Source of the DNA: Takakia lepidozioides
Taxonomy: Eukaryota; Streptophyta; Takakiopsida; Takakiales; Takakiaceae
Assembly: GCA_030704615.1 (NCBI GenBank)
Contig: CM060731.1
Coordinates: 91,616,756-91,680,755 of the forward strand
Reading direction: 5' to 3'
Length of the DNA stretch: 64,000 nucleotides
Position numbers and translations under genes: made by a program. Positions 20,997-32,964 of the stretch are shown in pieces (within the stretch, counting starts at the first letter, position 1; every line of letters starts with the position of its first letter). Under the pieces are notes generated by a model. It was given only the letters and a program-made list of their open reading frames with translations, did not search any database and was not told where the DNA came from.

Positions 20997-22090
20997 ATGG
21001 GGTCGGGCAAGCCGAAGCAAAAGCGGAACGGCCCAAAAGATGATGATCTTGGTGAGCCCGATGGGGGCGACGTGTCACCGAGGCGGCCGTTTGAGGAAGC
21101 GATGCATGTTTCCGAAAACGAGGCCGCTCAAGAGCGGGAGGAATCCGAGGAGTCAGAGCCCGAGGAATCCTTGAGAGTTCCGACAAACCAAGAGATGCCT
21201 CCCATGCCGGCAGCCTTTTGGGAAGGGTTGTTGGCGTAGTTTGGCGGGACGTTGAAAGATGTGTTGAAGGCGGCTAATGCCACTTCCACTAAGGCAAAGT
21301 TTAAGGTGAAGCCTAAGGAACCCGGCACCTTCGAGGGCGTCCGAAATCAGAAGGCACTCAACACCTGGCTCCTGGAGCTAGAGCAGTACTTCCAGGCGGC
21401 CAAGTTGAGTGACGAGGATCGGGTGGAAGTGGCTCCCACCTATTTGAGGGGCTATGCTCAACAATGGTGGCAGAAACGCCTTCACGACTGAGGCCCAAGC
21501 CCGGAAACCTTGAACTGGAGTGGGTTCAAGGAATTGATGAAGAGACAGTTTGTGCCCCTCAACGCGTCCTAGCTTGCCCGGGACAAGATGAGGAATTTGA
21601 AGCAAACAGATGACATTCGGGGGTATGTCCAGGCTTTCAATGTGTTGTTGCTCGAAGTCGCGGACATGGCAGAACCAGAAATGGTCTTCAACTTTGTGGC
21701 GGGACTGGCCCCATGGGCCAGGCGGAAGTTGGAGGAGAAGCCACCCAAGACTTTGAACGAGGCAATTGAGAGGGCTGAATGTTTCTCGGACGTACGGAGC
21801 TGAACCACAAGAAGACCCGGCGGGAAGGTGACTCCTTCCGACCGGAAAAGAAGTGGGATAGGCCACGCGGCGACAATGGCACGTGGAAATCGAAGGGAGG
21901 GCCTTCACACGTCAAGGCGGCACCCGGTGCTTCGAAAGGAAAAGCGAGTGGAGCGGCTTATGGCGGACAGAAGGCAACCTTTGATGGAGTGTGTTTCAAT
22001 TGCGGGGAGCCCGGGCACATGGCCAAGAAGTGCACAAAACCTCGACAATTGAACATGACTCGGGCAACCACGGAGCTGTCGGAAGATACC
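20997..22090 (+). pseudogene. Chromovirus gag (capsid and zinc knuckle), interrupted
   Basis: Starts at ATG 20997 (MGSGKPKQKRNG). Acidic N-terminus, then the capsid region: GTFEGVRNQKALNTWLLELE, YLRGYAQQWWQKRLHD, FKELMKRQFVPLNAS, IRGYVQAFNVLLLEVADMAE, FVAGLAPWARRKLEEKPPKT. CCHC knuckle CFNCGEPGHMAKKC at 21991-22032. Stops TAG 21237, TGA 21489 and TAG 21570 lie in one frame and each fits a C-to-T change (CAG, CGA, CAG). A frame change lies near 21795. Normally forms the particle shell and binds RNA. Confidence 0.88.
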
Positions 22091-22139
22091 ATCAGTCGCT
22101 TGGTGGAAGCGGTGGTCGCCAGGACTTGCAAGGTAGGCA

Positions 22140-22465
22140 ACTATTCTTGTGAGTTGTATCAGGAAACTGGCGCCCTGCGTAAAGGGAGTCAGTTATTGTT
22201 CGTAGATGGGATAATATCTGGAACTAACGTGTCGTTGTTGGTGGACACAGGAGCGTCGCACTCCTTCATGACGCCGGCGGCGGCGCGAAAGTTGGGACTC
22301 CCGACAAGTGACGTGGGGGCCTCTATTGAGGTGCGCTCTGCCAAAGGAGAACCTCAGTTGGCGACAAGGTTGGCGTTTGATGTTCCTCTTCAACTGGGGA
22401 GTTGGGGGGACGTGAGAACTTCACCATCTGCGAGATCAATGGAGTGGATCTCATTTTGGGGATGA
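22140..22465 (+). pseudogene. Chromovirus protease
   Basis: In frame with the zinc knuckle segment. Active-site VSLLVDTGASHSFMTP at about 22231-22275, then LGLPTSDVGASIEVRSAKGE. A frame change near 22400 separates it from the rest ([20 protein letters not shown]), which is the usual C-terminal protease motif I(L)GM and continues into RT. Confidence 0.85.
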
Positions 22466-24060
22466 CCTTTTTGAGCAAATCCGGAGCGGTCATAGATGGC
22501 CGCAAGAGAGTAGTCACGCTGCTATGTGGGAATGGTGGCGAGGTTTTACGAGTGTCGGAAACGCCCAAATCCGTGGGAGGGCGAATAAACCTTCTGTTAG
22601 CAAAGGAGTGGGCCGTGGAGGAGGCACACGAGCCCCAATTTTTGCTTTACATTAGAGAAGTGAAAGGAGAAGGCGATGGGGAGCCGAGCCCAGATTGGAT
22701 CAAGGGGATTTTGGAGAAATACCAGGATGTGATGCCGGAGGATTTACCAAGCGGCTTGCCACCGCGAAGAGGAGTTGACCACAAGATTGAGGTGATACCG
22801 GGATCGGAACCGCCTGCCAAGGCGCCCTACCGGTTGAGCCACAGAGAGTCGGTCGAGCTGAAGACACAGCTCAAGGATCTAATGTCAAAGGGGTACATCC
22901 GGCCGAGTAAGTCACCTTACGGAGCCCCGGTGCTATTTGCAGACAAGAAGGATGGGACGCTGCGGATGTGTGTCGATTACAGGGCTCTGAATAAGGTGAC
23001 TATCAAAAACCGGTACCCTTTGCCAAGGATCGACGACCTTTTCGATCGGTTGGCAGGAGCGAAGTATTTCAGCCGGATCGACTTGCGCTCCGGCTATCAC
23101 CAAATTCGGGTGGCGGAAGGAGATGAGGAGAAGACCGCGTGCAGGACAAGGTATGGTTCATATGAGTTCTTGGTGATGCCTTTTGGGCTCACCAATGCAC
23201 CTGCGACCTTTAGCACGCTAATGAACAGCCTTTTCCAGGAGTGGTTGGATGACTTTGTGATCGTGTACATCGACGACATCTTGGTGTACTCGAAAACAAA
23301 GGAAGAGCACCTGAAGCACCTCAAAAGGGTGTTCCAAAAGTTGCGGGAAGGGAAGCTGTACGCCAAAGCTTCAAATGTGCGAATTCGGGGTCACGAAAGT
23401 GGAGTTCTTGGGGCATGTGATTACACAGGATGGGATCAAAATGGATGACAGAAAGGTGAGGGCGATCTTGGACTGGGAGCCTCTGACTTCGGTCCCGGGA
23501 GTGCGATCCTTCCTAGGACTCGCATCCTATTACCGGAAGTATGTGAGAAATTTCGCCAAGATTGCGGGGCTGCTGTCAGACCTTCTGTGTAAATCTAAAG
23601 TCTGGGCATGGAACACCTTTTGTGGCCAAGCTTTTGCTGAATTGAAGCAGCGGATGGCGGAAGCTCCAGTCTTGAAAATCCCGGAGTTCGATCGTCCGTT
23701 TGAGATACATACAGATGCGTCGGACTTCGCGATTGGTGGTGTGCTGATGCAAGATGGACGTCCAGTGGCTTACGAAAGTAAGAAACTGAATGAAGTGGAG
23801 CGACTGTGGCCGACGCACGAGAAAGAGATGAAGGCAGTGGTGCACTGTCTTGAGCTCTGGCGCCACTATGTTGATTCCAACCCAGTGAAGGTGTTCACGG
23901 ACAATGTCACGGTAAAGTATTTTGCCACGCAGCCCAAGTTGTCCCCAAAACAACTTAGGTGACAAGATACTTTGGCGGTGTTCGACGTGGATATCCAGTA
24001 CAAACCAGGACGAGACAACGTGGTGGCCGATGGTTTAAGTAGAAAGCAGCAGCTCTTGTT
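22402..24060 (+). pseudogene. Chromovirus reverse transcriptase and RNase H
   Basis: [52 protein letters not shown] (first catalytic Asp), [15 protein letters not shown] and YIDDILVYS (about 23266). A frame change near 23375, then [16 protein letters not shown] and the connection. RNase H: FEIHTDASDFAIGGVLMQ, PVAYESKKLNEVE, YPTHEKE-like WPTHEKEMKAVVHCLE, VFTDNVTVKYF and, after TGA at 23960-23962 (a CGA-to-TGA fit), DIQYKPGRDNVVADGLSRK. Copies element RNA into DNA. Confidence 0.93.
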
Positions 24061-25534
24061 GTTATACAAGGGCGAGACGGCGCTCCAAAGGAAGATCCGG
24101 AAGGCTTGCCGGAAGGATGAGCTGGCGAAGTCCGTGATGCAGGACTTGAGGATGGGGGTTAAATCGCAGTTCCACTTGCAAAATGGACTGCTCCGGTATA
24201 AGCAAAAATGTCTCTACGTGCCGAAGGGAGGGATCAGAGATAGTTTCTTGAGAGAATGCCATGATAGCCCGCTTGCTGGCCACGGCGGAGCCAAGCGCAC
24301 TACGTCACTCTTGAAGAAAGAGTATTTCTGGCCCAAACTGAGGGAGGAGGCAGAGGAGTATGTCAAGACATGCACCACATGCCAACAAAACCGGAGCGAG
24401 TACAAAAAGCAAGCGGGGCTGTTACAACCCTTGCCGATTCCAGAGGGGACTTGGGAAAGCGTCTCGATGGATTTCATGACTGCTATGCCACTGTCAAAAG
24501 GATTCGATGCAATCATGGTGGTGGTAGATAGGTTCAGTAAAATGGGCCATTTCATCCCCACCAAGGAGACGGCAACGGCGCATGAGACAGGGCGACTTTA
24601 CTTCGCCCACGTCTTAAAGCATCATGGAGTCCCGAAGGATATTGTCTCGGACCGCGATCCAAAGTTTACGAGTAAATTCTGGAGAGCACTTTGGAAGAAG
24701 ATGGGGACGAGGTTGAAGATGAGCACCGCCTTCCGACCTACGACCGACGGCCAAACAGAAAGGGTGAATTCCGTAGTGAAGCAGATCTTGCGGAATTACG
24801 TGTCGGCAGACCAAACAGAATGGGTGGAACACTTAGACGCGGCAGAGTTCTGTTATAATAACACAGAACACTCCGCAACGGGAGTTTCCCCTTTCGTATT
24901 GGTCTATGGAAAAGCACCTCTGGTGCCGACAAGTTGGGCCGCCCAGGACGTTGAGGAACCGGCAGTAGCGGCGGTACTGGAAGAACGCGAGCGTTTGTTG
25001 AAGCTCGCAAAGTACAACATTGCCAAAGCTAGGAAACGGTATGAAAGGCAGGCGAATCGGAAGCGGAGGGAAGTGAAGTTTGAGGCAGGCACAGAGGTCT
25101 GGTTGAACATCAAGAATTTCCGACTACCTCCGGAAGTGAGTCCGAAGTTCGTACCTCCGTATGCGGGACCCTTTCGCATTCGGAAGGTTATGAATGAGGA
25201 TGTGTATGAATTGGAGCTGCCGGCAAACAGCAAGGTGCACCCAGTATTCCATGTCTCCCTTTTGAAGCCTTACTTCAAAGATGAAGCGCGTCCGAATCGG
25301 CATCAAGTGTTGCGTCCGCCACCTATGCTGTTGGATCATCAAAATGAATTTGAGTACGAGGTGGAGGCAATACTTAAGTTGAGGAGGTTCAAGAACCGAG
25401 AAACTAAGTATCTCGTCAAATGGAAGGGCTATCATCATGTGGAGGCATCTTGGGTGCGTGCCTCAGAAATGGGTAACGCATCCGAGGCGGTTGCAGCTTT
25501 CGAAGGGCGACCTCAAAAGCGGAAGAAGCGTTGA
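24061..25534 (+). CDS. Chromovirus integrase with chromodomain (3' part of pol, uninterrupted)
   Basis: Open from 23972 to the stop at 25532-25534. Zinc region ECHDSPLAGHGGAKRT ... CTTCQQNRSEYKKQAG; catalytic core SMDFMT (Asp), VSDRDPKF (Asp) and DGQTERVNS (Glu), all three present; then SHRFYNNTEHSATGVSPF-like FCYNNTEHSATGVSPFVLVY; the GPY region GPFRIRKVMNEDVYELELP; VHPVFHVSLLKPYF; and a chromodomain EVEAILKLRRFKNRETKYLV / KWKGYHHVEASWV at about 25355-25460. The chromodomain directs insertion towards modified chromatin in related elements. Upstream stops mean it would not be made from full-length pol. Confidence 0.94.
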
Positions 25535-25554
25535 TGGGGACATCAACCTTGGAG

Positions 25555-25568
25555 CGTGGGGGAGGAAA
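25555..25568 (+). promoter_or_regulatory. Polypurine tract
   Basis: GTGGGGGAGGAAA immediately before the TGCATGC start of the 3' LTR. Confidence 0.85.
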
Positions 25569-27167
25569 TGCATGCTTAGCCCGGCTTAGCTAGCTTAGGA
25601 ATCCGATTGCAAAAACTTGTATTGTACAAAACGTGCTATAAATGAAATGGATTCCAAATGTTGTGCGTCCTATTTTGTTTGGAATGGTGATGCATGGTAT
25701 GGTTGGCTAGTGTGTAGAATGCATGCTAGCTTATAAAAGTGGGAGAGGTAAATTGGGTTAATTGTGTGTTTGCGTAGTGCCGAAATCAGGTGACCCCCAT
25801 CCAAGGGGCAAGGAAACATTCGCCTTCTTTGGGAGTTCACGTGCTAGTGCGCACCTGGCGCGTGCGCGTACTATAACTGCGCTACCGAGGGGGTTGCCTT
25901 GTAGTGCGGGCTAACGCGGAAGCTACGTGCTTCCGTTCACGTACTATAATCGTGTAGCCTCGGGACGAAGTCGTAGTGCGGCTTCGGCGTGTTCCCGTAC
26001 CTCAAGCCAGCATTCCAAGGCGGACCCAATTGTAGTGATTAGGGCGCACGGTTGGTTCAAGGTTATCTTCCTAGTCAAAGAGGGTTCCAGGGAACCCTTG
26101 CTCAAGATGATGCCAAAAGCGGCATCATGAGCGATCGCAAGCAATGTTGTTGCAGTAAGGCGATTCGATCCTCGGGGAGGATTGTTCCTTGGCCTTGAAG
26201 TAGGCCAAGAAGAGTGCACTGGGAGGAGCTGGAGAGGCTCCACCCTTGGCCGGGACTTGGAGGAAGTCGGCCGAACTAGCTAGTGGAGAGTAGAGTCAAG
26301 TGTGGGGTTTGGTTCTTTGCCATGGGACGCCATGGTGCGGAAACAAACTCCTTGATGTGGGACGCCACAACTTGGATGTTCGTTTCTACAAAATGGACAA
26401 GTCGATGAGGACATCGACTCCTTGTTGGTAGGGGTGTGTGTCGCGGCCCTTTGCCTTGAGGGCAGGGGGGGGGTCGGGACACAAGAGGGGCTGCCCCTGT
26501 GGTGGGGGCAGTAGCGGCGATAGGTACGGGGGCTGAAGCACCCTTGAGTGCCCACGGCACTCAAGGAGGCGGAGGCGCTCACTAGGTGGAGCCCCGCACA
26601 CCGGGTTGCGGTGGGGGTGGCTCCACAAGGGGTGGTGGTAGCTTAGCGGGACTTAGTGGGGGTGGCATAGGACTCACCATGGGGTGGAGACCTCGAGGTG
26701 GGAGTCGTGGGGAGTCTTGGGACTCATCACGGTCCATTGGGGCCGCAGTGAGTGGGCCAAGACTCACCGCGACTCACCACCGGGAATCGAGGGTCTCCGT
26801 GGTGGTTTGCCATAAAATGGCATGGCTGGTTGTGAAACCCCCGTGGACAGCTACAGAAGTATATATAGGGAGTAGTAACCCCGAGAACGGTGCAAGCCCG
26901 TTGGTGACCAAAAACTAGTGAGTAAGCGAGCGAGCCGGAAAGCGACCAAAGAGTGGGGAGCTGTTCCGGATTGCCAACTACCAAAGGGAATTCCCGCTGG
27001 TTCCAAATCGGTGGAGGGTTCTTTGGGAGAACAAAGGGGGACCGTTATGCCCCGGTGAGCAGCCCAAGCTCCAAGTTGGCCCGGCGGCCAGGTTGGGAGT
27101 CAGGCGCGCGCATCAAAGCGAGTAACTATGACTTGAAGGGGAGCTTACCGAAGTGAGGTGCGCGACA
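25569..27167 (+). repeat. 3' LTR (1,599 bp)
   Basis: Begins TGCATGC, ends GCGCGACA. A TATATATAGGG box at 26860-26870 marks the likely promoter. Short internal repeats of 'cgtactataa' (25867 and 25941) and 'tagtgcgg' (25898 and 25972) lie in the U3 part. G-rich stretches at 26460-26480 and 26610-26660. Confidence 0.93.
26860..26870 (+). promoter_or_regulatory. LTR TATA box
   Basis: TATATATAGGG about 300 bp before the LTR end, a normal place for the U3/R border. Confidence 0.65.
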
Positions 27168-27945
27168 CACCTCCCTCCGCTCTCTTATTTCATTGAAAAC
27201 CCTTTCTGGTTGTGCTGGTATTGACATTCTTGAAGTGGATTTGTTCTTACTATAGGATGCCAAGTACTGCCGGAGGGACGTCTACACCGGAGTTCATGGG
27301 CAGGAGGAACGTGCCTTTTTTTGCCAGGGGGGATTTCATGCCTAGTCCAGAAAGGGAGTACATCCTTCCTACTTATGCTGCCTGGCTTGCTTCGGTGTCC
27401 ATTAGGAGGTGTTCCGAACCTAGTCGTGTACAGCAGATTTTAGACGAGGCAAGCCTCAAGAAAATGAAGATGAGGGAGGAGGCAGCAGCTATTAGAGCCC
27501 GTCGGGCTCGTAGATTTGTCTTGGATTCTGCTGAGGAAAGTGGGGGAGAAGACGCAGAAGATTCCTAGGAGGTGAGGTGGACAATCCCCCAAAGAGAGGA
27601 CGGGATTTTTGAGAGGCATAGTGGAACTGATGCATCACAGAGCTCGGAGGATGAGGGGGATGAGGGGGATGAGGGGGATGAGGAAGAAGGTGGGGCAAGT
27701 TCCTCGGAGGGTGTAGGAGAGTAGTGCCCATTCCGGCTATGACACTTAGAACACACTTATATAGACGTGGCTTGCCACAAAATTTGCAATAAAATGTTGG
27801 ATTTCAAGTCCACTGGTGCCACATTCCAACTTCACATGACCCTATTTCCGTGCCTCCTAACCCTATTTCCGTGGACTCACAATGGTCTGCTCATGCTTTT
27901 TTTTTTTCCGCTCATGCTCATGCCGCTCATGAAATAGCAGCCCCC
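27168..27945 (+). mobile_element. Terminal fragment of the MTase-carrying TIR transposon, cut by the chromovirus
   Basis: Nearly identical, in inverted orientation, to about 44353-45137, including the terminal exon, the poly-T/GCTCATG subterminal block (27889-27930) and the terminus GAAATAGCAGCCCCC (27931-27945). The left edge is the 3' LTR end, so the chromovirus jumped into an intron of this copy. The remainder should lie beyond the left LTR but is hidden by the gap or lost. Flank beyond 27945 is 'gttgggga'. Confidence 0.87.
27257..27731 (+). pseudogene. Terminal exon of copy-B-type gene, one premature stop
   Basis: Begins after a TATAG acceptor with MPSTAGGTSTPEFMGRRNVP. Matches the intact exon at 45048-44589 nearly throughout: SPEREYILPTYAAWLASVS, MKMREEAAAIRARRARRFVL, acidic SEDEGDEGDEGDEEEG tail. 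A TAG at 27566-27568 replaces a CAG (Gln) in the intact paralogue, a directly visible C-to-T nonsense change. Confidence 0.85.
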
Positions 27946-28800
27946 GTTGGGGAGTGGGGGCAGTATATGTAGGTTGCGTAGCAGAGAATGGATATGGGAA
28001 AGGGAGTGAGATTCAAAGTAGATATCACATGTGTCTGGTAGCGGGGAAATAATAATGATGAGGGCAAAGAGGATGTGTTGGGTGGGAAAACCTTGAGTCT
28101 GTGTGTGGCATGGGTGAGAGCTGGGAGATGGCAGGCAGGGAGGCCAAAGGTGGCAATTTGGTGTGTAGGGGGAGTCTGATGTGTGTGTAGATGCATATAT
28201 TGGTACACTTTTCTTTTCAGATCGTTTTTTATCATAAGACAAGCGGTTTCGGTATTGTACTGCCAAAACATGTTAGTTTGTTAGTTGTCTGGAAATCGTT
28301 GGGAAAGCACGTAGGAAATTAGACAGTGTCTGCGATGACCATGGAGAAGAACTCTGGCGTCAAAATGACCGTAGGAAGCTACATCGACAGCAGATTAGGC
28401 TGTCAATTTGGTACCAAAAACGGCAAGGTAATCATGTTCAAACAATACAGGACGACTATTCCAGTCCCAAATTGCGATCTCTCTTTTCTCCCACCATTCA
28501 AGTCTAGTAGGAACACACGGCGATGAGCTTGGCAATTGGTGGAAGCGACATGTACAGCGATGAAATATCGCAACAAAGCACGTGACTGCATCGGAATGAC
28601 AGCAGGTCAGGACGACTTCAAACTAGCGGTGCGGGACAACTAGAGGGGACTCCGGACAACCTATGACTCAGTGGCAGGGTCAAAGACTCCAGAGCCATCA
28701 CCAGGGATTTGATTTCCAAAAATACCAAAAAATCTTTATGTAGCAAAAGTACGACGAATGGCAAAAGGCGCAACTTTTTACCACCAATGGACTTGAGAAT
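27946..28800. other. No supportable gene
   Basis: Mixed sequence beyond the transposon end. Short frames only; none with recognised motifs. Confidence 0.45.
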
Positions 28801-30950
28801 TTACAGGCTGATACGAGGTATATAATTGTAGTTTGTCACCAAGTTTGCTGATTTATGGAGCTGATTAGCAGCGGCGCCAAATTATTGAGTCGACGGCACT
28901 CATGGGGGCCGATTATTTGAATTTTTATTCTTTGGATGGATGAAAAATCCTGAAATTCGCCTGGAGGAGCTGGATGGATGAAATGACAACTTGCGCCAAC
29001 TGGTCATCCAATTGGATGGATGAAAAGCCAGCTTTCATTTGCTTCTAAGACTTTTCATCCATGTTGAATATTATATTATAGATCCTCCAAGGAAACAATA
29101 GTTTAATGAATATTTTTTGTTAGTTTACTAGGCTCAAAAACAGTATAAAAGAAGGGCAAGGCTTCTCTTGTTCTTCATCTTGCTTCGTTTTCTCTTGTAA
29201 TGTTTGCTAGTTTGTGGCTTGAGGAGGCTAGATCCTAGGGAGTGGAGCTTAAAGCTCCCTAGTTAGGTAGAATTCTTGTGAGCTAAGGCACGTGGCCTAG
29301 CTTGTGGGCCTTTGAGCCATTTCATTTTTGAAGGAAGAGGGCAATTTCATGTGGAGGAAAGTGACTTGAGGACGAGTAGGAGGGGCTGGTATGGACTTAT
29401 GGACGAGAGCCCAAGTGGAGGCCGCATAGAGTACCATTACTTGAGTCGATAGAGCATCCCAAACACTCTCGCATTGAAAGGTTGATCCCATCTTACCATT
29501 TCACCATTTATGTATGTGATTCATTTATTTTCCAAGCAAAGCTTGAAGTTGAAAAATCTGATTTAGGCCCTCAAAAGAGGAGTGTGCATTGTGGAATCCC
29601 ACTATTTCATGTCTAGGATTGACAAGGGGAAGAACCACATAGCCTATTGGAAAGGGTACCAATAGAGGCTTGTATTTGAATTGTTTGAAGAATGAATCTT
29701 TGTGTTTTTGGTTACTAATTTGAAATAGAGCCAGCTCTGGAAAAGGAAGGCCAGCAGGCTGGATCTATGATATAAGGCCACTATAAGGCCACTATGTGCT
29801 AATTTCCACCCCCACTAGCAAGCCATGGAGGCCTAGGGAGGGTGGGTTGTATTTATTTTGTCTTGGGGTTTGGGCGGGCTAAATTTGCTTGACAGCAGCT
29901 GCCCCAAAGTCGCGAGCAGCCCGGGAGGAGCCCGGGTGCTGCGCCTAGAGAGTAGGCTCTCGATTACTTAAAGCATGGAGGCAGCCATGGCCTAGCCACG
30001 ACGTACGGGAAGCGGGGCCCCAGCGCTGACCTTAAGTCGTACTGAGATCAAGTACAGCCGCGTGGCTTGGGCGTGAGGCCCTGAAGCGTGCGAGCAGGGT
30101 GCGGGTCTTTACCCGCGGGATAACCAAAGTTGAGACGGACCGGCGGACGCCGGCATTAACTGCAGCGGTCCACGGCTTGGACCGTTACGCGCGGATCTGC
30201 GCCCCGCCACGTGGCGGGGGCGTTTTACCCAGCAAGCAATGCGTCTGCAAATTCCCTTAAAGGGGTGTATTCTTACCTTTAGCTATTAGATTCAATTTAT
30301 ACCCCTCTAAGGGTTAGGAGCCATTATCTAAGGCGCCAGTGGTAGATAAAATCTAGGATTCTGGGAGGACGTAGCCTTGGAGGGGAGCGTTCTTATGACC
30401 CCAAGAGAGAGCCGAGCGGGTCTGTGAGCAGTGAGCTAGAGGCGGAGACCTCGAGAGACAAGGGAGGAGAGAAAGTACTTTGTCCTAAAAACTTGGCTAC
30501 AGTGAGCCATTGTGAACTCAAGCACTTGGTGAAGGAGGGGCATTGGCAGAGGAAGATTTTCCCTCTTCTTCCTGGGCTCGGCAGGTGCCTTGTGAAGGGA
30601 TTAAAACATATCCCGGCTATAGGCGGCTCGGGGGCCTAGGCGGTCAGAATTAGATAATAAAACAAAAGACTTGGAAGGCAGTTACTGAGTAGATTGTAGA
30701 ATACCATAGGACTTAGAAACGCAAACTCGCCCTGTGAAGAGGAGTACGTGACTTCTCTTTGCCGGTAGGACTTAGATAGTAATCATAGCCATCATGTACG
30801 ACCACAGACCCCTGCACTAACCGCAGTCGGGTAGACGGTTCAGTGAACCCAACCTACACCGCAACTTACCACGACCCCCCTAGCTAATATGTCGTCACCC
30901 TGACCGCGCGTGCTCAGGGCTCGTCATATAAATGGTGCGTCTGCCAGGAG
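28800..30950 (+). repeat. Probable LTR/5' leader of a Ty3 relic
   Basis: TATAAAAG at 29144-29151 followed by a pyrimidine-rich, CTTCTCTTGTTCTTC stretch. GC-rich palindromic sequence at 29905-29960 (agcccgggaggagcccgggtgct). The segment ends near 'atggtgcgtctgccaggagg' (30932-30951), which could be a primer-binding site, just upstream of the gag relic. Second LTR not found in the window, so boundaries are uncertain. Confidence 0.4.
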
Positions 30951-31141
30951 GTAAGTGAATAGTCAGGACTCCTTGAATTCCAAATAGAAGGAAGATTGGA
31001 CGTTTGTCATTCTCCTCTGGGATCGTGTTCTTTCATTTTTACCTGACGTTTTATGATTTGACTCGGACAGGAAAAGACCGAGTGAACCATTAGGTACATT
31101 TAGATAAATTTCTTGCATTTGAGTTAAGCACATGGAGAATT

Positions 31142-31489
31142 TTGAGTGGCAGTATGGCTGCACCATTGGCACTCCCTCGCCGGGAGCATTCCTTTGAGTA
31201 CTGGGTGATCAGACTCTACCGCATCATTTCCAGCACCAGGACTGGAGACGTACCTGGCCCCGAGGCCACAGTGATTTGCAGGCTGATGCGACGACGCATC
31301 CTGACCATTGCAGAGGAGTATCAAGAGTATTGGATCTCCGCTCGAGTTGGACCCCGAGGCCCCGGAGCCCGGACGGCCCCTATTGCTATATTTTTTCGGT
31401 TCAACACTCGTTGGCCGGGCTGTTGCCAGCCACCTTTTCTTGCGTATATTCATTTTGATTCGGCCCTTGAGGTCCATGTTGCGTGGTAG
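31142..31489 (+). pseudogene. Possible N-terminal gag or leader ORF
   Basis: 115-codon plus-strand frame (REHSFEYWVIRLYRIISS, RRILTIAEEYQEYWISARVG). Lies between the leader and the recognisable gag at 32965. No family recognised; frame decays afterwards. Confidence 0.3.
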
Positions 31490-32404
31490 GTGACCTACTT
31501 GGCTTGTTGTGCGTTGTGTTGCACCATCACCGACACCCTGCTGTACACGCGCAGTAGGCGTTCCGCTCCGTTGAGGGAGTGTGTGGGGCGCAATATTTGC
31601 GGACATCGCCCTGCTTTCGTAGAGTGGTTGATTGGAGTCGGCCCAAGAGAGAGGATTAGATGTTAACGAAGGTATCCTGCGTGTGCCACAACAAGAAATA
31701 GCTGAAGCGGGAGAACGAGCCAAGCCGGAGTCGAGAGTGAGCACCTTCCCCACCCGAGGAGGGCGTGCCGACCATTCTTGCCTCCTTGGTACTATCACCG
31801 AGGGACCACGCCATCAGCTCTTATTCGTGAGTTGATTTCATCTAGTTCATTAACCCTGCTAGGCACAGTTCGAGATCTGCTAGCAGAGAGTTCTTTTGTT
31901 GCATCACCTGTTGTAGCTCGTAGGACACTACCACCGGGCCCAGTTCGGTCAATAGTTTTTCCTTTTGGTTTGAGGGTCCCTTTGACGCAGTTGCCTCGTT
32001 TACCGCCCCGAGTGGTACCTTAGTGTGGCTGCCCTTCACTAAATCCGTCATATCTCGATTCTCGATGACTTGTAAGTGGTAGGGCATGACACTTGGCACC
32101 TCTTCAGTAGAGAGTGCCCCAAGTGGACCTACTGAGTACACTTCCTCAGAGGAGGAAGGGGACGAGCCTGCCACCAGTGGCCATCCTAGTGAGTCGGATT
32201 AGAGGCCTTTTCTCGTGGATCCAGGAACTCCTACTATAGGGGTCCGGACCTCATTTGCTTGGATTGCTGAGGAGTATGGTAGTGGTGTGCGGTTGAGCAC
32301 CATTGTACCCAACCAGCACCGTTATATGGGATGATTGCTTATGACTGGACTAACACAATTGTAGAAGTGGGTCACTGATAAGCCAGCGTAGAACCCCATT
32401 TGGG

Positions 32405-32929
32405 ATGTCCTTTGATGAAAAAGTGAAACGCATCCGGCACCGGTTTTTCCATACACCACGGTCTACCCGAGAACGGATCGAAGAATATATCCGGTACCTG
32501 GGTGAAAAGAAGGTGCATAAGAAACGTTGGATCGACGAACGAGTTTGGAACACCCAAACTCTACCAGACGGCACCACTCATAATTTTTACTGGTTTCCAG
32601 ATAGATTTGTATTTCCGGGTTGTTCTTGTCCAGGTATTTACTTAGGTGCATTACAACCGAGGTCGTCGTTTGTAACCCACCTAAGGTGGCAAGTTGATTT
32701 CTTTACTCACTGTGAGTCTTGTCAGTTCTTCGCACACGAGCATCTGATACTCCGATCAGAATGCTCGCATTATGAAGGACCGTGGCCCATTGGGTATCCT
32801 TTAATGCACCAATATAGACTGCAAACTGACGTGCCTCCATCGCCAAGGTTCCATGGAAGGTATTTAAATTTGACCTCGTTTATTCTTGACATGGTTGTTC
32901 AAGGTAATATAGGTCTTAGTACAGACTAA
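32405..32929 (+). CDS. Unknown 174-aa ORF upstream of gag
   Basis: Intact frame with many aromatic, Cys and His residues: RIRHRFFHTPRSTRERIEEY, WNTQTLPDGTTHNFYWFPDR, CSCPGIYLGALQPRSSFVTH, FFTHCESCQFFAHEHLIL, SECSHYEGPWPIGYPLMHQY. The C/H spacing could bind zinc but no known finger is evident. It sits just 35 bp before the gag start at 32965. The overlapping frames around it are closed, and this is the longest open stretch in the relic. It may be an accessory ORF or chance. Confidence 0.35.
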   Translation: MSFDEKVKRIRHRFFHTPRSTRERIEEYIRYLGEKKVHKKRWIDERVWNTQTLPDGTTHNFYWFPDRFVFPGCSCPGIYLGALQPRSSFVTHLRWQVDFFTHCESCQFFAHEHLILRSECSHYEGPWPIGYPLMHQYRLQTDVPPSPRFHGRYLNLTSFILDMVVQGNIGLSTD

Positions 32930-32964
32930 AGTAGGGGAATCCTCATTAGCACAACAGTGAGTGT

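Larger units (their letters stand above)
20853..27167 (+). mobile_element. Ty3 chromovirus LTR retrotransposon
   Basis: Order: 5' LTR end (20853-20941), primer-binding site (20944-20956), gag (20997-22090), protease (about 22140-22400), RT-RNase H (22402-24060), integrase with C-terminal chromodomain (to 25534), polypurine tract (25555-25568), 3' LTR (25569-27167). The visible 89 bp of the 5' LTR is identical to the 3' LTR end, pointing to recent insertion, yet coding has four in-frame stops and three frame changes, so this copy is non-autonomous. Its right edge abuts sequence matching the interior of another transposon (see 27168-27945). Confidence 0.95.
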
